DNA from: Synaphobranchus kaupii
Lineage: Eukaryota; Chordata; Actinopteri; Anguilliformes; Synaphobranchidae
Direction of reading: 5' to 3'
Assembly: GCA_029718625.1 (NCBI GenBank)
Contig: CM056379.1
Location: 62,895,626-62,959,625 of the forward strand
Length of the DNA: 64,000 bases
In this document: piece by piece, positions 1 to 10,927 of the stretch
How positions within the stretch are numbered: position 1 is the first letter of the stretch
Layout: each line of letters begins with the position of its first letter
The notes under the pieces: generated by a model
What the model saw: only the letters and a program-made list of their open reading frames with translations
Told to the model about the DNA's origin: nothing
Database searches by the model: none
Position numbers and translations under genes: made by a program

Positions 1-117
1 AGTCAGGGGGTGAGTAGGCGCCTAAATAACGCGGATACAGTAATGGAAATGCTCAATCAAATCTGTAAAGAAATCGCAAATAATAAACCCAAAACAAATG
101 ACACAACTAAACAATAA
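1..117 (+). pseudogene. Tx1-like L1 LINE, C-terminal end of ORF1 (partial)
   Basis: An open frame runs from base 1 to a TAA at 115-117, giving 38 residues, and is followed after 11 bases by the ATG of the Tx1-like ORF2. The order ORF1 tail, short gap, ORF2 is the usual bicistronic layout of L1/Tx1 elements. The rest of ORF1 lies left of the window. The identity rests on position, because the short peptide has no diagnostic motif. Confidence 0.45.
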
Positions 118-128
118 CCATAACCATC

Positions 129-1096
129 ATGACACTAACACTCACAACATCAAACACTAGAAGCATCAAAGACCCTAACAAGAGACATACAGTTTTCTCC
201 ATATTACAGCAGCTTCCCTCGGACATCATCCTTCTTCAGGAGTGCAGAATCCCTTTCTGCACTATGGCTGATGCTCTGAGAGAGGAATGGAGAATGGCGG
301 ACTCTCTCTGGTCGGGCTCTAACATTGTCCGGGCTGATGGGGTCGGCACATTGACCAAAAATCCCCTTATTAATATCATGGGAAATAACACCTTGGAGAG
401 TGGGCGAATCCTCGTCACTGATTTTAGTGTCGGGGGATCCCCACCCAGAGTGGTCAATGTGTACGGCCCGGTCAGTGGGGCATAGAAGGTCTCTTTATTC
501 CAGAAACTAAGACCCATCATACATTGCACAATGCCGGTTGTCGTGGGGGGGGATTTCAAGTGTGCCCTTAGGGATGAGGACCGCAGCAGACCACAGAGAG
601 ATCGGTCGAGTGAGGAGCTGCGGTCCATCATGGAAGATTTCTCCATCCATGACGCCGGGGGCGCCTCTCCACCCCAACATACATGGAAAGTTCCTCTGGT
701 GCTTTCTCTTCCAGAATTGACATGTTCTTGCTCTCCCCAGGCCTGAGAGTGCAGACCTATTCTACCAGGGCGGTGCACTTCTCAGACCACCACATGGTGA
801 ACATGACCCTGACATGGGAGAAGACCGCAACCGTTGGTAGGGGTCTCTGGAGGATGAATACCAGCCATCTCCAGGACCAAAAAGTGTGTCTGTCCTTCTC
901 AAGGCGCTACCTGGAGTGGGTGAGTCTAAAACACTTCTTTGACTCCCCTATGGAGTGGTGGGAGATGGTGAAAGAGCGAGTGTGGGGCTACTTCCGGGCA
1001 GTCGGGGGGAGGAAGGTAAAGGAAAAAAGGGCAGCTTTTGACCACCACAATGCTGCCCTCTAAAGACTAAGCCTCCTACAGTCCCGAGGCCTGGAT
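129..1096 (+). pseudogene. Tx1-like L1 LINE ORF2, endonuclease part (5' half, frameshifted)
   Basis: This is the apurinic-type endonuclease half of a Tx1/L1-clade LINE ORF2. The product would nick target DNA to start target-primed reverse transcription. The first frame (129-485) starts MTLTLTTSNTRSI and has LLQECR near residue 36, the family's N, Q and E positions. A stop at 483 and frame changes follow. VVVGGDFKCAL (about 535-570) is the GGDFNC motif and SDHHMVNM (about 782-806) the terminal SDH motif. The frame ends in LQSRGLD at 1091-1096, exactly where the Polinton target duplication begins. The RT half resumes at 37552. Several frame breaks make it non-functional. Confidence 0.85.
1091..1096. 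repeat. Polinton target-site duplication, left copy (CTGGAT)
   Basis: CTGGAT immediately precedes the AGAGAGGAATAAC terminus and recurs at 37546-37551 straight after the other terminus. Polintons make 6-bp duplications. Deleting the element plus one copy restores an uninterrupted Tx1 ORF2 frame (LQSRGLD joined to EGSKIALAKQ), which supports the exact boundary. Confidence 0.85.
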
Positions 1097-1145
1097 AGAG
1101 AGGAATAACATTCGGCTTCTGTCAAAATTTGATTGATGTGTATTT
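1097..1145. repeat. Polinton left terminal inverted repeat, outermost 49 bp
   Basis: The sequence is the near-perfect reverse complement of 37497-37545, with a few substitutions and a 2-bp AG length difference at the very tip. It then abuts a 3'-truncated LINE at 1146, so the rest of the outer left repeat has been lost or displaced; related inner repeat sequence reappears at 8193. Confidence 0.8.
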
Positions 1146-2136
1146 GGCCGTTCAAAAATGTCCACTGAGCCCGCCTCTCTAATACTTTTTGGTAGGGAGT
1201 TCCATAATTTAGGCGCATAGTGTGTGAAGGCAGCATCCCCAATTTTTTGGGGGGGGACCGTTGGAACATTTAAAAGACCTGCTACAGAGGACCTAAGGGC
1301 TCGTGGAGGGACATAAAACAACAGGGAATCTGTGATGTAAGAGGGTGCTGATCCATTAAGAGCTTTGTATACAAGTAGAAGGACTTTAAAATCAATTCTA
1401 AAAGACACAGGGAGCCAATGCAGTGTAGCTAAAACAGGGGTAATATGCTCTCTCTTCCTTGTTTTCGTTAAAAGTCTAGCAGCAGAGTTCTGGATTAGCT
1501 GAAGTTTCTCAATTGATTTTTTTGGAAGACCAGTGAAAAGAGCATTACAACAGTCCAGTCTACTTGAAATAAAAGCATGAATTAACTTCTCAGCATCTTG
1601 TTGTTAAAAACGGCCTTCTTTGGCAATATTTCTTAGGTGGAAGAATGCTGTTTTGGTCACCTTGATTATGTGGGTTTTAAAATCGGAGTCTAAAATTACA
1701 CCTAGGCTTGTTACTTCCAATTTATTCTGGTGAGCCAAATTTCCTAACCTATTAGAAAGTGCATCCCTTTTGGCTTTAGGGCCAACTAAAAGTATTTGTC
1801 TTGTCTTTGTTTAGTTTTAGAAAGTTATTACTTATCCATTGATTGATTGCAGATAGTCAGGGAGCATAAGGCATTTACGTCATTAGGCTTGACAGAAATG
1901 TAAATGTATAATTGTATATCATCAGCATAGCTATGAAAATTAACATTGTGTTTTCTGATGATATTACCTAGGGGTAGCAATGTACAATGAAAAAAAAGGG
2001 GACCCAGACAGCTTCCTTGTGCAACACCAAAAGATGTGTCATATTTCTCTGACATGTGATCTCCAAGGCTAATATAAAATTGTCTTTCTGTAATATATCT
2101 TCGGAACCAGTTAAGGTACATGAACATTAGGTACAT
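1146..2136 (-). pseudogene. CR1/L2/Rex1-type LINE ORF2 fragment (reverse transcriptase and C-terminal domain)
   Basis: Read on the minus strand from 2136, the frame gives FRRYITERQFYISLGD, then GVAQGSCLGPLFFHCT and FHSYADDIQLY, which is the RT catalytic YADD box. After frame shifts it continues to the typical C-terminal block [19 protein letters not shown] and [18 protein letters not shown] (1150-1408). The element is truncated at both ends. Its C-terminus is cut about ten codons short exactly at the Polinton TIR remnant (1145/1146), so it did not simply insert there; a deletion or rearrangement followed. Confidence 0.85.
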
Positions 2137-2301
2137 TTAATTTCCTTTTACCACTGTGCAAACAGCCACAATGTTCACAAATACAAAAAATTACAATTTT
2201 AAACATTTACATTTTTAAATTTGCATTACAATACACACAACTCACAGAGTTAAATGTAAATTTAGGTGGAATTGCCTAAAAATGTCTTAGAGTTTAGCCA
2301 G

Positions 2302-5300
2302 TTAAAATGGTTTTCTTCGTGCTTTGCGCATGGCAAAATCCTTAATGACAGTAGTAAAGTCAAGTGCTCTTACTATGTCACTTGAAAGTGACATTACGGC
2401 CAAGGAATTTAGTCTATTTTGGCCCATAGTAGTGCGGAGACGGTTCTTTATTAATGCAAGTTTAGAAAAGGATCTTTCTCCTGAGGCATTTGTGACGGGA
2501 AGCGTTAAATAGATCCTAAGCGCAATATTGACATTGGGGAATACTGAGCTTATGTCTCGATTCTTAATCAGCAGAAGAAGAGCCTGGGGAGTTGTGTTTT
2601 CTTGATTTTTAATGAAATCCCTAAACTGAATTAGTTCATCTGGGAAGTCTTCCTGTATGTCTGTGTGGTATTTCTGTTGGAGCAACACTGCTGCGGCGCG
2701 AAGCTCTTCATTTTTGAGCAGGTGGATTTTACTGAGAAATCCAAAATATCGATTCAGTGAATCATATGACACAAATCTCCGATCTAGCTCGGCCACCAGT
2801 TTGTCAATAATCAGAATAAAAACGTCGACTGTGAATTTCTCTCGAACGGTCATCGTATTGCCAACGTCTGGCTCATTTGAGTCGTCGGGTAGTTTCTTTC
2901 ATCTTCTCTCTCTGACTGTATCACTTTTGTACGCATGTTCAACGCATGTAGACATTTCAGTTGCCATTTTTTCCAATCTCTCAAACTGGTCATGTAGACC
3001 AGCAATTAATTCCCTCAACGAGCCGACTAGTTCTACTGCATTACATAAATCTAAGTCAACCTCTTGTAGTTTTGTGCTTACCCTATGTTCCAAAAGTTGG
3101 CTAAAAAAGCTATCTCAAGCTGCTCCATTTGTTTGGCAAGAGCCAACGCTTCGTTTCGTTTAGATAAATTTTGACTCTGGTCCTCAGATATCTCCACTAA
3201 CGCGTCATGGATATTACCATAATTTAGGCATAACGCATGGGTTGCCTGTGCATGGGCAGTGGGCACACCACCTTGTGTTGGACAACGTTTTAAGTGTTTG
3301 AATTCTTCTGTTTTCGTTAGGCTCAAGTCCTGCAGTAATGACCTGCCATCGCCAAGTTGATTTCGAACAAAAATTAAAAATGGTTTGTACGAAGGTGAAA
3401 AATGTATCTGTCTGAAGGCAACAGTTTACAGTGTTGACACCGACTAAATTGAGGGTGTGCGCGGCACATGGGACCCACTCCGCCAGTGGATTAATGTTTC
3501 TAATTCGGGACTGCACTCCTTTGTAAATTCCAGACATGTTACTGGCATTGTTGTAACATTGTCCACGACAGTCATCAATGTTAATATTAATCTCTTTCAA
3601 AACAGTTAGAATAGCACCAACTAAGCACTGTAATGGGGTGTGACGTGTGAGGTAGGAGGAGCCAAACGCAGCAAGGGGATTCTTTAAGCCCTAAGGCGAC
3701 TAAGGCGGGAAACCCCGCAGATAAGGGAGGAGACAAGACAGGGAACACGTACCAAAGCTACTAACCGGCTCACTGTCACACACCAATAAGTAGAAGCGCA
3801 AACGCCAGGTCTTTCACTAAGAAAACCAAGCCAAGCGAATAGAACAAAGCACTAGGCTCTCAAACTTCTACAAGCTAAGTGACTAGAGAACGAGCTGGAA
3901 ATAACAAACGCCCTGTCTCGGTAACGAGACGCATAAGAACAGGCGAGCAGCACAATGGCACAAATAACACACACCAAACATACCAAAGCTACTAACCAGC
4001 TCACTGTCACACACCAATGAGTAAAAGCACAAACACCAGGTCTCTCAATAAGAGAACCAAACCAGATGAATGGCACAAAGCACTGGGCTCCCATACTTCT
4101 AAGAGCTAAGTGACTAAAGAGAGCCAGAAATAAAACGCCCTGTCTCAATAACGAGACGCATAAGAACAGGCGAGTAGCACAATGGCACAAACAAAACACA
4201 CAGCAAACAAACACTGAAAACTAATGCGAATTAGAATGCCAGGAGGCGAAAGGAACGGAGATCTAATGTTCCAAGGCTACTCTCAGACTCACAGTCAAAC
4301 GCAAACATGTCCACAACATCGCCCAATCTTCCCCACAGGAAGACATGCACCGACAGACGAAACAGAACTACAGTTCCGAACAAAATCGTCAAACTCCATC
4401 TAAGGATAAAAGGCACACAGGGACGAAAGGACAGCTGCACCGGAATTATCGGCTAACTGACTAACACGAGTATGGAGAATAAACGCCCTGCCTCTTGGTA
4501 GAGGAATGTAATGAGAAGGCGAAGGAACAGAGATAACGTTCCGTGGCTAGTTTCATAAGCTCACAGTCACATGCAGAACATAAAGGGGTAAACTCCCGAT
4601 CTCCCAGGAGGGAGAAACATTTTACAGGAGAGCCGACGGAGCACTGCAGTCCCATAACTTTACTAGCAGAACGACTAGCTTAAATAGAAAATAAACGCCC
4701 TAGCCTCTCAGTAAGGAGAAATGTAATGAGGTGAAGGAACCGATAATAAATGTTCCAAGGCTTATATGGAGGCTCGCAGTCACACGCAAACATGTCCTCA
4801 ACATCGCCCAATCTTCCCCACAGGAAGACATGCACCGACAGATGAAACAGAACTACAGTTCCGAACAAAATCGTCAAACTCCATATATGGATAAAGGCAC
4901 ACAGGGACGAGAGGACAGCTGCACCGGAATTATCGGCTATCTGACTAGCGCAAGCTCAATAGAAAATACAAGTCTGCCTCTAAGAATAAATAGAGCCCTA
5001 AAGTCAGTATGAAAAAACGCCCTGTCTCTCAATAAACAAACTCCTCTTGCTTTCAGAGAAGACAGCAGATAGAGAGAGGAGAAAGAGACAGCAAAGAGCA
5101 AACGATCTAGACAAAACGACAAACAAGGACAGACCAGAACGCGGCGGCTGAAATGAGCACACAAAACAGGAATTTAACCTGAAAGCTCAAAGCACAAAGC
5201 CAAGTCCCGCAAAAAGCCAAAACTCCAACAAAGCACAACGGAGCAAAACGTTCTAGAAACACTAGATCTACATACTGGCTAAAATTTTAAAATTTTAAAA

Positions 5301-6318
5301 ATAATGCCATACAACACACCACAGCACAAACAACAAACAATCAATATCGAAGCCCCGAATGAAGGAAACGGAAGGCTTATATAGCTCACCGGCAACCAAG
5401 TACAGCTGTGCAACGTTGATGAGACTTCTTCGCGAGAAGAAGGAACGGAGCCAAAACTCCACCAACGAAGCAGCGCCCATGTGTGGCGACCAAGGAACAC
5501 GACCGCAAGGGAAAAAGGTCATAAACCATGACAAGCACTCGCCCGTGTGACCAGTATTTGGCAAGAATTGAACAAAGCGCTCCTCGATTGTTCCAGCTGG
5601 TGACACAAAGCGCATTATGAAAGTGAGCTGGTCAGTGTGTGAGGCGTCTGGTGTGGAGTCTACACTGATCGAGAAGTACTTTGCTAGTTTCAGATTGTTG
5701 ACAATTTCAGATAAAACAGTCTCCCCCATTGACTGTATAAATTCATCGCAAATGGTTGCAGACAGATAAGAGGGGTGGCCCTTTCCTGCATTTCCAAATC
5801 GAGATATGTGCTCTCTTAAGAAACTCGGGGTCAAACTCGCTGATTAATTCTAAGCAACCTAAATAATTGCCATTATCATCTGAGCCGAATGCTTGCGAGG
5901 TCCCTCTAAAGGCGAGGCCTCGCTGAGACAGAAACTTGACTGCGGCTACAACACGACGGAACACTTCGGTCCAATATCGACGCTCACTCTCAAACTGTTG
6001 TCTCAATCCAAAATCAACCTGCCCCTTTTCAGCTGTCCTATTAATCCAGGCTATCATGTTATATCTATGAGACTGTGAGCTTTCGTGCTCTGCTATGCGC
6101 TTTTTGCTATGCTTCCAATCATTGAACCCACTTCCTGAGAACTTGGATCCGCATTCATTTTCGCCAAACAAACGACAGGCAAAACAAAATATGCTTCCAG
6201 TCGAAGGCGAATACAGTAGCCAATCGCGAGACACATTTTCACCATTAAGAAGGGTTCGAGTGAACAAAGCATATTTTTTGATGCTTGTATTGTTGTTCGG
6301 ACGTTGTGAAATCTCCAT
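2302..6318 (-). pseudogene. hAT transposase, ZMYM1/TTF-type zinc-finger family, interrupted by a solo LTR
   Basis: The N-terminal exon (6318-5743) has the TTF-type zinc-finger block: DWLLYSPSTGSIFCFACRLF, then FNDWKHSKKRIAEHESSQSH. After a frameshift near 5830 the frame continues with GETVLSEIVNNLKLAKYFSI, SVDSTPDASHTDQLTF and VQFLPNTGHTGE. It then breaks at the LTR (5533-3629) and resumes with INIDDCRGQCYNNASNMSG, the second catalytic-Asp region, and AEWVPCAAHTLNLVG. The C-terminal dimerisation block RIYLTLPVTNASGERSFSKL lies at about 2440-2500 and the frame ends at 2302. The domain order is complete for a transposase of this family, but frameshifts and the LTR inactivate it. Confidence 0.85.
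3629..5533 (-). mobile_element. Solo LTR (about 1.9 kb) in the hAT transposase gene, 5-bp TSD
   Basis: On the minus strand the unit begins TGTCATGGTTTATGACC and ends CGCCCCATTACA, so it has TG...CA ends. It is flanked by AGCAC at 3624-3628 and 5534-5538, a perfect 5-bp duplication. No gag, pol or env sequence lies inside. The same LTR occurs in opposite orientation at 56050-58337. Both contain internal tandem repeats of about 490 bp; here one repeat begins near 4306 and again near 4790. Short open frames in it are not conserved proteins. Confidence 0.8.
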
Positions 6319-6357
6319 CGCGATTTTGACACTGAAGCGGTCCTTTTGCTACCCAAT

Positions 6358-6877
6358 AGTCCCGTGCGAGCCGATTCTGTTACCATCACCGATAACAATG
6401 GAGAAAGTCCAAGGTCCATCATGCGACACTTATTGGCACAGATTATAATCTTGTACTCTAGAGTATTACCATCAACGAGCACTATTGACTGATGGGGAAT
6501 TCCCCCATCATGCAAGTGATTTACGTAACGTTGTCATAAAATTTCCCGCGACTTTTTGTGTTTTTAATCAAGTCGGAGATTTTTTACGGTAAGATAAGAC
6601 ATTTTATGACAGTTCGTGATTCCCGTACCCCACCCCCAACCCCTAAACATAACCTCACAGGAGTTCATGTAACTCGGGCTCATGCCCGAACTGTTAAGAT
6701 AGTAAAATGCATTAATCGTCATAGGCTGTGGGACGTTGCATTATGGGGGAATTCCGCGTCAGTCAATAGTGCTCGTTGATGGTAATACTCTAGAGTACAA
6801 GATTATAATCTGTGCCAATAAGTGTCGCGTGATGGACCTTGGACATTCTCCATTGTTATCGGTGATGGTATCGGGTG
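6358..6877. repeat. Inverted repeat: arms about 6358-6510 and 6735-6877
   Basis: The two arms, about 145 bp each, are reverse complements with few differences, for example TAATACTCTAGAGTACAAG in the right arm. They are separated by about 225 bp that includes AT-rich sequence. The left arm directly precedes the first transposase-coding exon of the hAT, so a leader segment was duplicated in inverted orientation. Transcripts across it could fold into a long hairpin. Confidence 0.75.
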
Positions 6878-7085
6878 CCCGTGCATCCTCTGTTATTTTC
6901 CCCGGCCAGCACGCTGGGTCGGTACTGATGTATGCCGGGGGTGGAAGTGGAACGGGGGCCGGTGGTGGGTCATGGACTTGGATGGTCTGCTTCTGGTGCA
7001 AGCATTGGGGCCTCTAAGATAAAAACACAAAGTCTCATAAGAAAATTTCCTGTACTTTTTATTGGTTTACTACTAATGTTATTAC

Positions 7086-7485
7086 ATTCCGGTACTACCT
7101 GACAGTAGTTTTTTCTGATATTAAATTGGTTATATTTGTGTTTCAGCAAGGTAGTTAACTGTTATCAACAGCCTAAGCAGTTTATCTGGTTGACTAAATT
7201 AAGCTAGACAACATTAGCTAGCAATAATAGCGCTAGGCTAGCTAACTGACCTTCAGACTGGGCTCTCCTCAATGGCAGTGGTGGTCGCTCGACATCTGCG
7301 GCTTCATACTGGTCTACAGCTATCGTGTCAGAAAGGACAATGACAGACTAAGAAATGTGGTACTACCTGACAGTAGTTTATCCTGATATTAAATTGGTTA
7401 CATTTGTGTTTCAGCAAGGTAATCAACTGTTGTCAACAACAGCCTAGGCTGTTTCTCTGGTTGACTAAATTAAGCTAAACAACGT
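7086..7485. repeat. Direct duplication of about 120 bp (7092-7207 and 7361-7480)
   Basis: Both copies contain GTACTACCTGACAGTAGTTT, then TTAAATTGGTTA and GTTTCAGCAAGGTA, with GGTTGACTAAATTAAGCTA near the end. The period is about 270 bp. It lies in the non-coding leader of the hAT. No coding function is apparent. Confidence 0.7.
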
Positions 7486-7953
7486 TTGCTAGCATCATTC
7501 ATTGTTAACATTAGCTAGCTGACCTTCACTGACAACTCGTTGACTGTAGGTCGATTGTTGCATCTCCACCAGGCGTGACATTTTGGTGACAGTCAAAAAA
7601 GATCAGCCTCTCGATTGTGTCTGTTTTTTCGTTGTTTGCGCTTTCGCGCTCCGCTTTCGTGCTTGGACATCTTGGCAGAGTGGCGGCCAGTAGATACAGG
7701 GCAGCTCCTAAATCCAGCGAACGTTAATATGATGCTTGACGCACATGACTTTGACGTCAGGGGTGGGCCTACACACTGACAGTCGGAATTTTCTCACAAT
7801 TCTCTCTCGCTCTCTTTTTTTCTCCCTCCGACGCTTTGGGCCCCGGTGTATACAGAGCTGTAGGTGTTTGAGTGTGCATTTTTTTTGGGGCCCTTTACCA
7901 CTTTGGGCCCATGGGCTCAAGCTCCGGTAAGCCCCTTCGGTAAAACGGCCCTG

Positions 7954-8192
7954 GCAGCAACCAAGTATTAGGCTAAGGGTGTGTACAGATATGTAACCCC
8001 TAAATAACCTATTTTTGTCAGTAAAATAAAATTGCATATTTTCTAAAAACCTGTTTTCACTTCGTCATTATTGGCTATTGTGTGTAGATGTTTGAGGCAA
8101 AAAATGAACTCAATCTATTGTAGTATAAGTCTGTAACGTAATAAAACGTGGAGAAGGTGAAAGGGGTGTGCAGACTTTCCGGCTTGACTGTA
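7954..8192. mobile_element. Tc1/mariner-like element, 3' end fragment
   Basis: The stretch GCAGCAACCAAGTATTA, then TTGTGTGTAGATGTTTGAGG, then GTCTGTAACGTAATAAAAC, ending with CTTTCCGGCTTGACTGTA, matches in order the well-known 3' flank of salmonid-type Tc1 elements. No transposase sequence remains. It separates the hAT end from the inner Polinton repeat. Its left boundary is uncertain because the hAT ends at or inside it. Confidence 0.6.
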
Positions 8193-8665
8193 TATAGCCT
8201 ATATTGTGTAACCGTAGTTACTTTAAAAAGTGAATTTAATTTTGGAGAACTGCACATGAGCAGAATTCACGGGAGGGTGTGACGTCAGAGTGATCCGAAC
8301 AGGTGTAGGGTTTGGCGGGCTGTTCAGAACATATTGAATGAAAACGTATAGATTAATACATATTGAAAATGTATAGATTAATACAAATTGAAAATAAACC
8401 TTAGACTCGTGAAACAAACTGCTCAGTAGACTAGTTGCACAAGGGCATATACAATTTTAGCAGATGCCGTAGGTCTATAGGCTAGCTAAATAGCGTTTTT
8501 AAAACAAAGTTAAAATATATTTTCTAGACTAGCCTACTGTTTAGTATTGAATGGAATGTAAAAAGTGGGGCTCTTCAATTTAACCAGGGTTGAGCCATTA
8601 TATATAGCCTATATTCTGTAACCGTAGTTACTTTAAAAAGTGTATTTAATTTCGGTTAAAATCCG
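8193..8665. repeat. Polinton left TIR, inner part (two tandem units)
   Basis: The stretch is the reverse complement of about 35735-36160. Shared blocks include CCTATATTGTGTAACCGTAG, GAACAGGTGTAGG and AATATGTTCTGAACAGCCCG (the last as read on the right arm). Within the arm the block around GTAACCGTAGTTACTTTAAA occurs at about 8205 and again at about 8620, so each TIR is built of tandem units of roughly 400 bp. Confidence 0.75.
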
Positions 8666-8797
8666 ACACCATTTGTCAACACCTGCGGGGGGGGGAGTTT
8701 TTTTCAAGTTGCGAAAAGTATGAAGTTTACAAGGTGTTAATTAAACATGGTGAATGTTCTATTTCTTAACTTAACGGTTGGTAATGTAAATGTATTA
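8666..8797. other. Gap between TIR and first putative exon
   Basis: The sequence holds a G-run (about 8684-8694) and AT-rich DNA ending in ATGTAAATGTATTACAG, which could be a splice acceptor for the exon starting near 8799. I see no gene here. Confidence 0.3.
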
Positions 8798-8798
8798 C

Positions 8799-8989
8799 AG
8801 ACTTGGCCGAATTATTGAATATCGGTGGGGAGTCTAATAATGGGTCTTTCTACCACGAGGCCGGGCTACAGGATTTTATTGAGTCGCTCCCTGATCAAGT
8901 TGACTTAAAAAAGGACATTACCGTTAGGCAGAGTAAGATGTTTTTACAATTTTTAAAATGTACTTCTAAAGATGCTTTATATATATATA

Positions 8990-9028
<39 letters not shown>

Positions 9029-9510
9029 AATTGATGAATGTTTAATTGTTTTTAGATACTGGGTACACAAGGCCTACACAACGTGTATATGCTCAGGCTT
9101 TAGATTCGGCAGATGATCTTCGCTACAGTTATATTCAGAGTATGAAACTTTTAAATACCTTGTTCAACATCTGTTTATGAATATTGAACATTGTTATGTG
9201 TTTAATTTTTTCTAATTTTATTTTTATTGTTAAAAAAGGCCCTGAAAACCCTCTAGAGCCGATTACATAGGCGTCGCCGTGTAGGCCTAAAGGACAGAAG
9301 AGAAAAAGCGGTGAGATTTAAGTTTTCTCCTAAACAAAATGTATGTGTGTGTGCGCGTTTGTGTGCGTATGTGTGTGTGTTTTAAAATAAATAAATGTTT
9401 GCTTATTTAAGTATTTTTTATTTTTATTTACATTTTTTTCCTTACAGACGGTGAAATAACTGATGCCGAATTATTGGGTGTGTGGTGATCAACCGGAATA
9501 TTTTAACCCC
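8799..9510 (+). CDS. Putative spliced small gene in the Polinton early region
   Basis: Four short acidic open segments each follow an AG preceded by a pyrimidine-rich tract. They start near 8799 (frame reads AELLNIGGESNNGSFYHEAG and continues to LQDFIESLPDQVDLKKDI), near 9055 (TGYTRPTQRVYAQALDSADD), near 9238 and near 9448 (GEITDAELLG). The second and fourth are preceded by TTGTTTTTAG and TTTTTTTCCTTACAG. No known family is recognised. A (TA)n tract at about 8978-9022 sits in the first putative intron and a (TG)n-rich tract near 9340-9380 in the third. The spliced-gene reading is inference; these may instead be decayed exons. Confidence 0.3.
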
Positions 9511-9718
9511 TTCTAAAGAAAGGCGTCCGAGCAAACGCGTGACCCCAGGACCACGGTCAGCACTAGAACAGCTGCAAACAGCACCAGAGACTGCAGCCAT
9601 CCAAACAGAGGAGAACAGGACACCTCCTGCAACTGCTTCGGTTTGTCAAAACGACAAAAGTCTGCGATTAAGCATCTTGAATAATTTTGTGATCCTTGTT
9701 GATAAACTATTAAAGTAA
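9482..9718 (+). CDS. Small hypothetical ORF (78 aa) upstream of the Polinton polymerase
   Basis: The ORF is intact. Its N-terminal half is basic and Pro/Ser/Thr-rich (TPSKERRPSKRVTPGPRS) and its C-terminus hydrophobic (LSILNNFVILVDKLLK). It ends 1 bp before the next ATG at 9720, a spacing consistent with compact Polinton gene packing. It could also be the last exon of the gene to its left, as it overlaps the acceptor-linked GEITDAELLG segment. The function is unknown. Confidence 0.35.
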   Translation: MVINRNILTPSKERRPSKRVTPGPRSALEQLQTAPETAAIQTEENRTPPATASVCQNDKSLRLSILNNFVILVDKLLK

Positions 9719-9719
9719 A

Positions 9720-10211
9720 ATGGCTCCAAAAAGACCTTGTATGTGTTCGTGTTCAGAGGGCCACAGCAGAAAAAGACCTGCCAGTGAAAATGCTGAAAAC
9801 CATGACAGATTTACAGCCTGTGACAAGTTTCAACAGGAGAAAGTTTGGACCGTCGTGGACGTTCTCAGCAACACGTATACCAATCACAATGGTTTGATTC
9901 ATTGATAATAATGAGCCAGGAAAAATATGTGGATTAATCCTACGATCCCAGCTTATTGTTCTCCTGAAACACAAGGTATTTGTAGAGACTTCTTTACAGC
10001 ATGAAAATGTTCACCCGCATCTCTTAGCGCTTGTTGATGATGTTAATCAAGGCTCTATTAACACGCATGAAACAATTAATGAAGTTGTAGAGCATGATGT
10101 TTTTGTGGGTTTATTAAGAGTGCTGGACTCTGTAAACCGTGAACTCGCTTGTCGTGTTGAAACAGATATGAACCCAAACACCGCAGAAAATAACACGCAT
10201 GGCCTTACAGA
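9720..10211 (+). pseudogene. Polinton early gene of unknown function, frameshifted
   Basis: The first frame (9720-9905) starts MAPKRPCMCSCSEGHSRKRP and ends at tandem stops. A neighbouring frame then stays open for about 100 residues ([20 protein letters not shown], then [20 protein letters not shown]), up to the solo Ngaro-like repeat at 10212. A single small indel near 9900 would explain the switch. The cysteine-rich basic N-terminus (CMCSC) might bind nucleic acid, but no family is recognised. The 3' end is cut by the repeat insertion. Confidence 0.4.
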
Positions 10212-10889
10212 AATCGAGCGTAGTGTTAGTTCAGGCAGGCCACGAGAGTGAAACCCAGCCATAGGTGAATCAGCTGACAGCTCAGCTCAGTAGTGACGAT
10301 TCAGTCCATTCACATAACAAGGAGGTCTATTTAACGGCCTCGCCCTACCATGGTGGAACCTCTGTCTGCACGCCCGCTGTACACAAAAACCCCCCTCCAC
10401 CCCAGCTCTATCCTCTTCAGTTCCCTATTGTGCAGACACCTAGCCTATATCGCTCCTGCATGGCTCACTAATATTTTCGAGTGCCTACTGATTTCTTTCC
10501 TCTCTCCTTCCCGCTTCGGCAACCGCCGGAGCGGTAGCTATAGATCAACGAACATCGTTCTCCAGAAGCAGCCGGTCAGCTCCAGCTCCACGCGTGTCCC
10601 CAACTGATGATGCCACCTGCTGGCCTTCAATCCGTCTTCCACCACCGGTTCATTATATATTGACATTTTCATATGTTCTGTCTTGCCATTTTTCTATTCC
10701 GTAATCAGCTATTCAGTTAACCGGTGCCAGTCAGCGGCGGATGGACTCCCCCCTCAGAGTCAGGTTCTGCCCAAGGTTTCTTCCTGCTAACAGCAGGGAG
10801 TTTTTCCTTGAGACTGTCGCCATAGGCATGCTCTACGGGGGTTCAGGCCCGGTTCCTTGTAAATTGGTTGTGATAATGACACTTAAAAG

Positions 10890-10927
<38 letters not shown>

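Larger units (their letters stand above)
2137..7953 (-). mobile_element. hAT transposon (ZMYM1-like transposase family), right end truncated
   Basis: On the minus strand the 5' end is CAGGGCCGTTTTACCG at 7953, a typical hAT terminus. Transposase-coding segments follow down to 2302. No matching terminus is visible near 2137, where the truncated LINE begins, so the 3' end has been lost. A solo LTR (3629-5533) is inserted in the transposase gene. The 5' region (6900-7700) carries degenerate leader exons, including a frame reading MSRLVEMQQSTYSQ near 7540-7590. Confidence 0.7.

Noticed and set aside
236..778. Antisense ORF of 180 codons in the Tx1 endonuclease region
   Set aside because: It lies opposite clear endonuclease motifs and has no recognisable motif itself.
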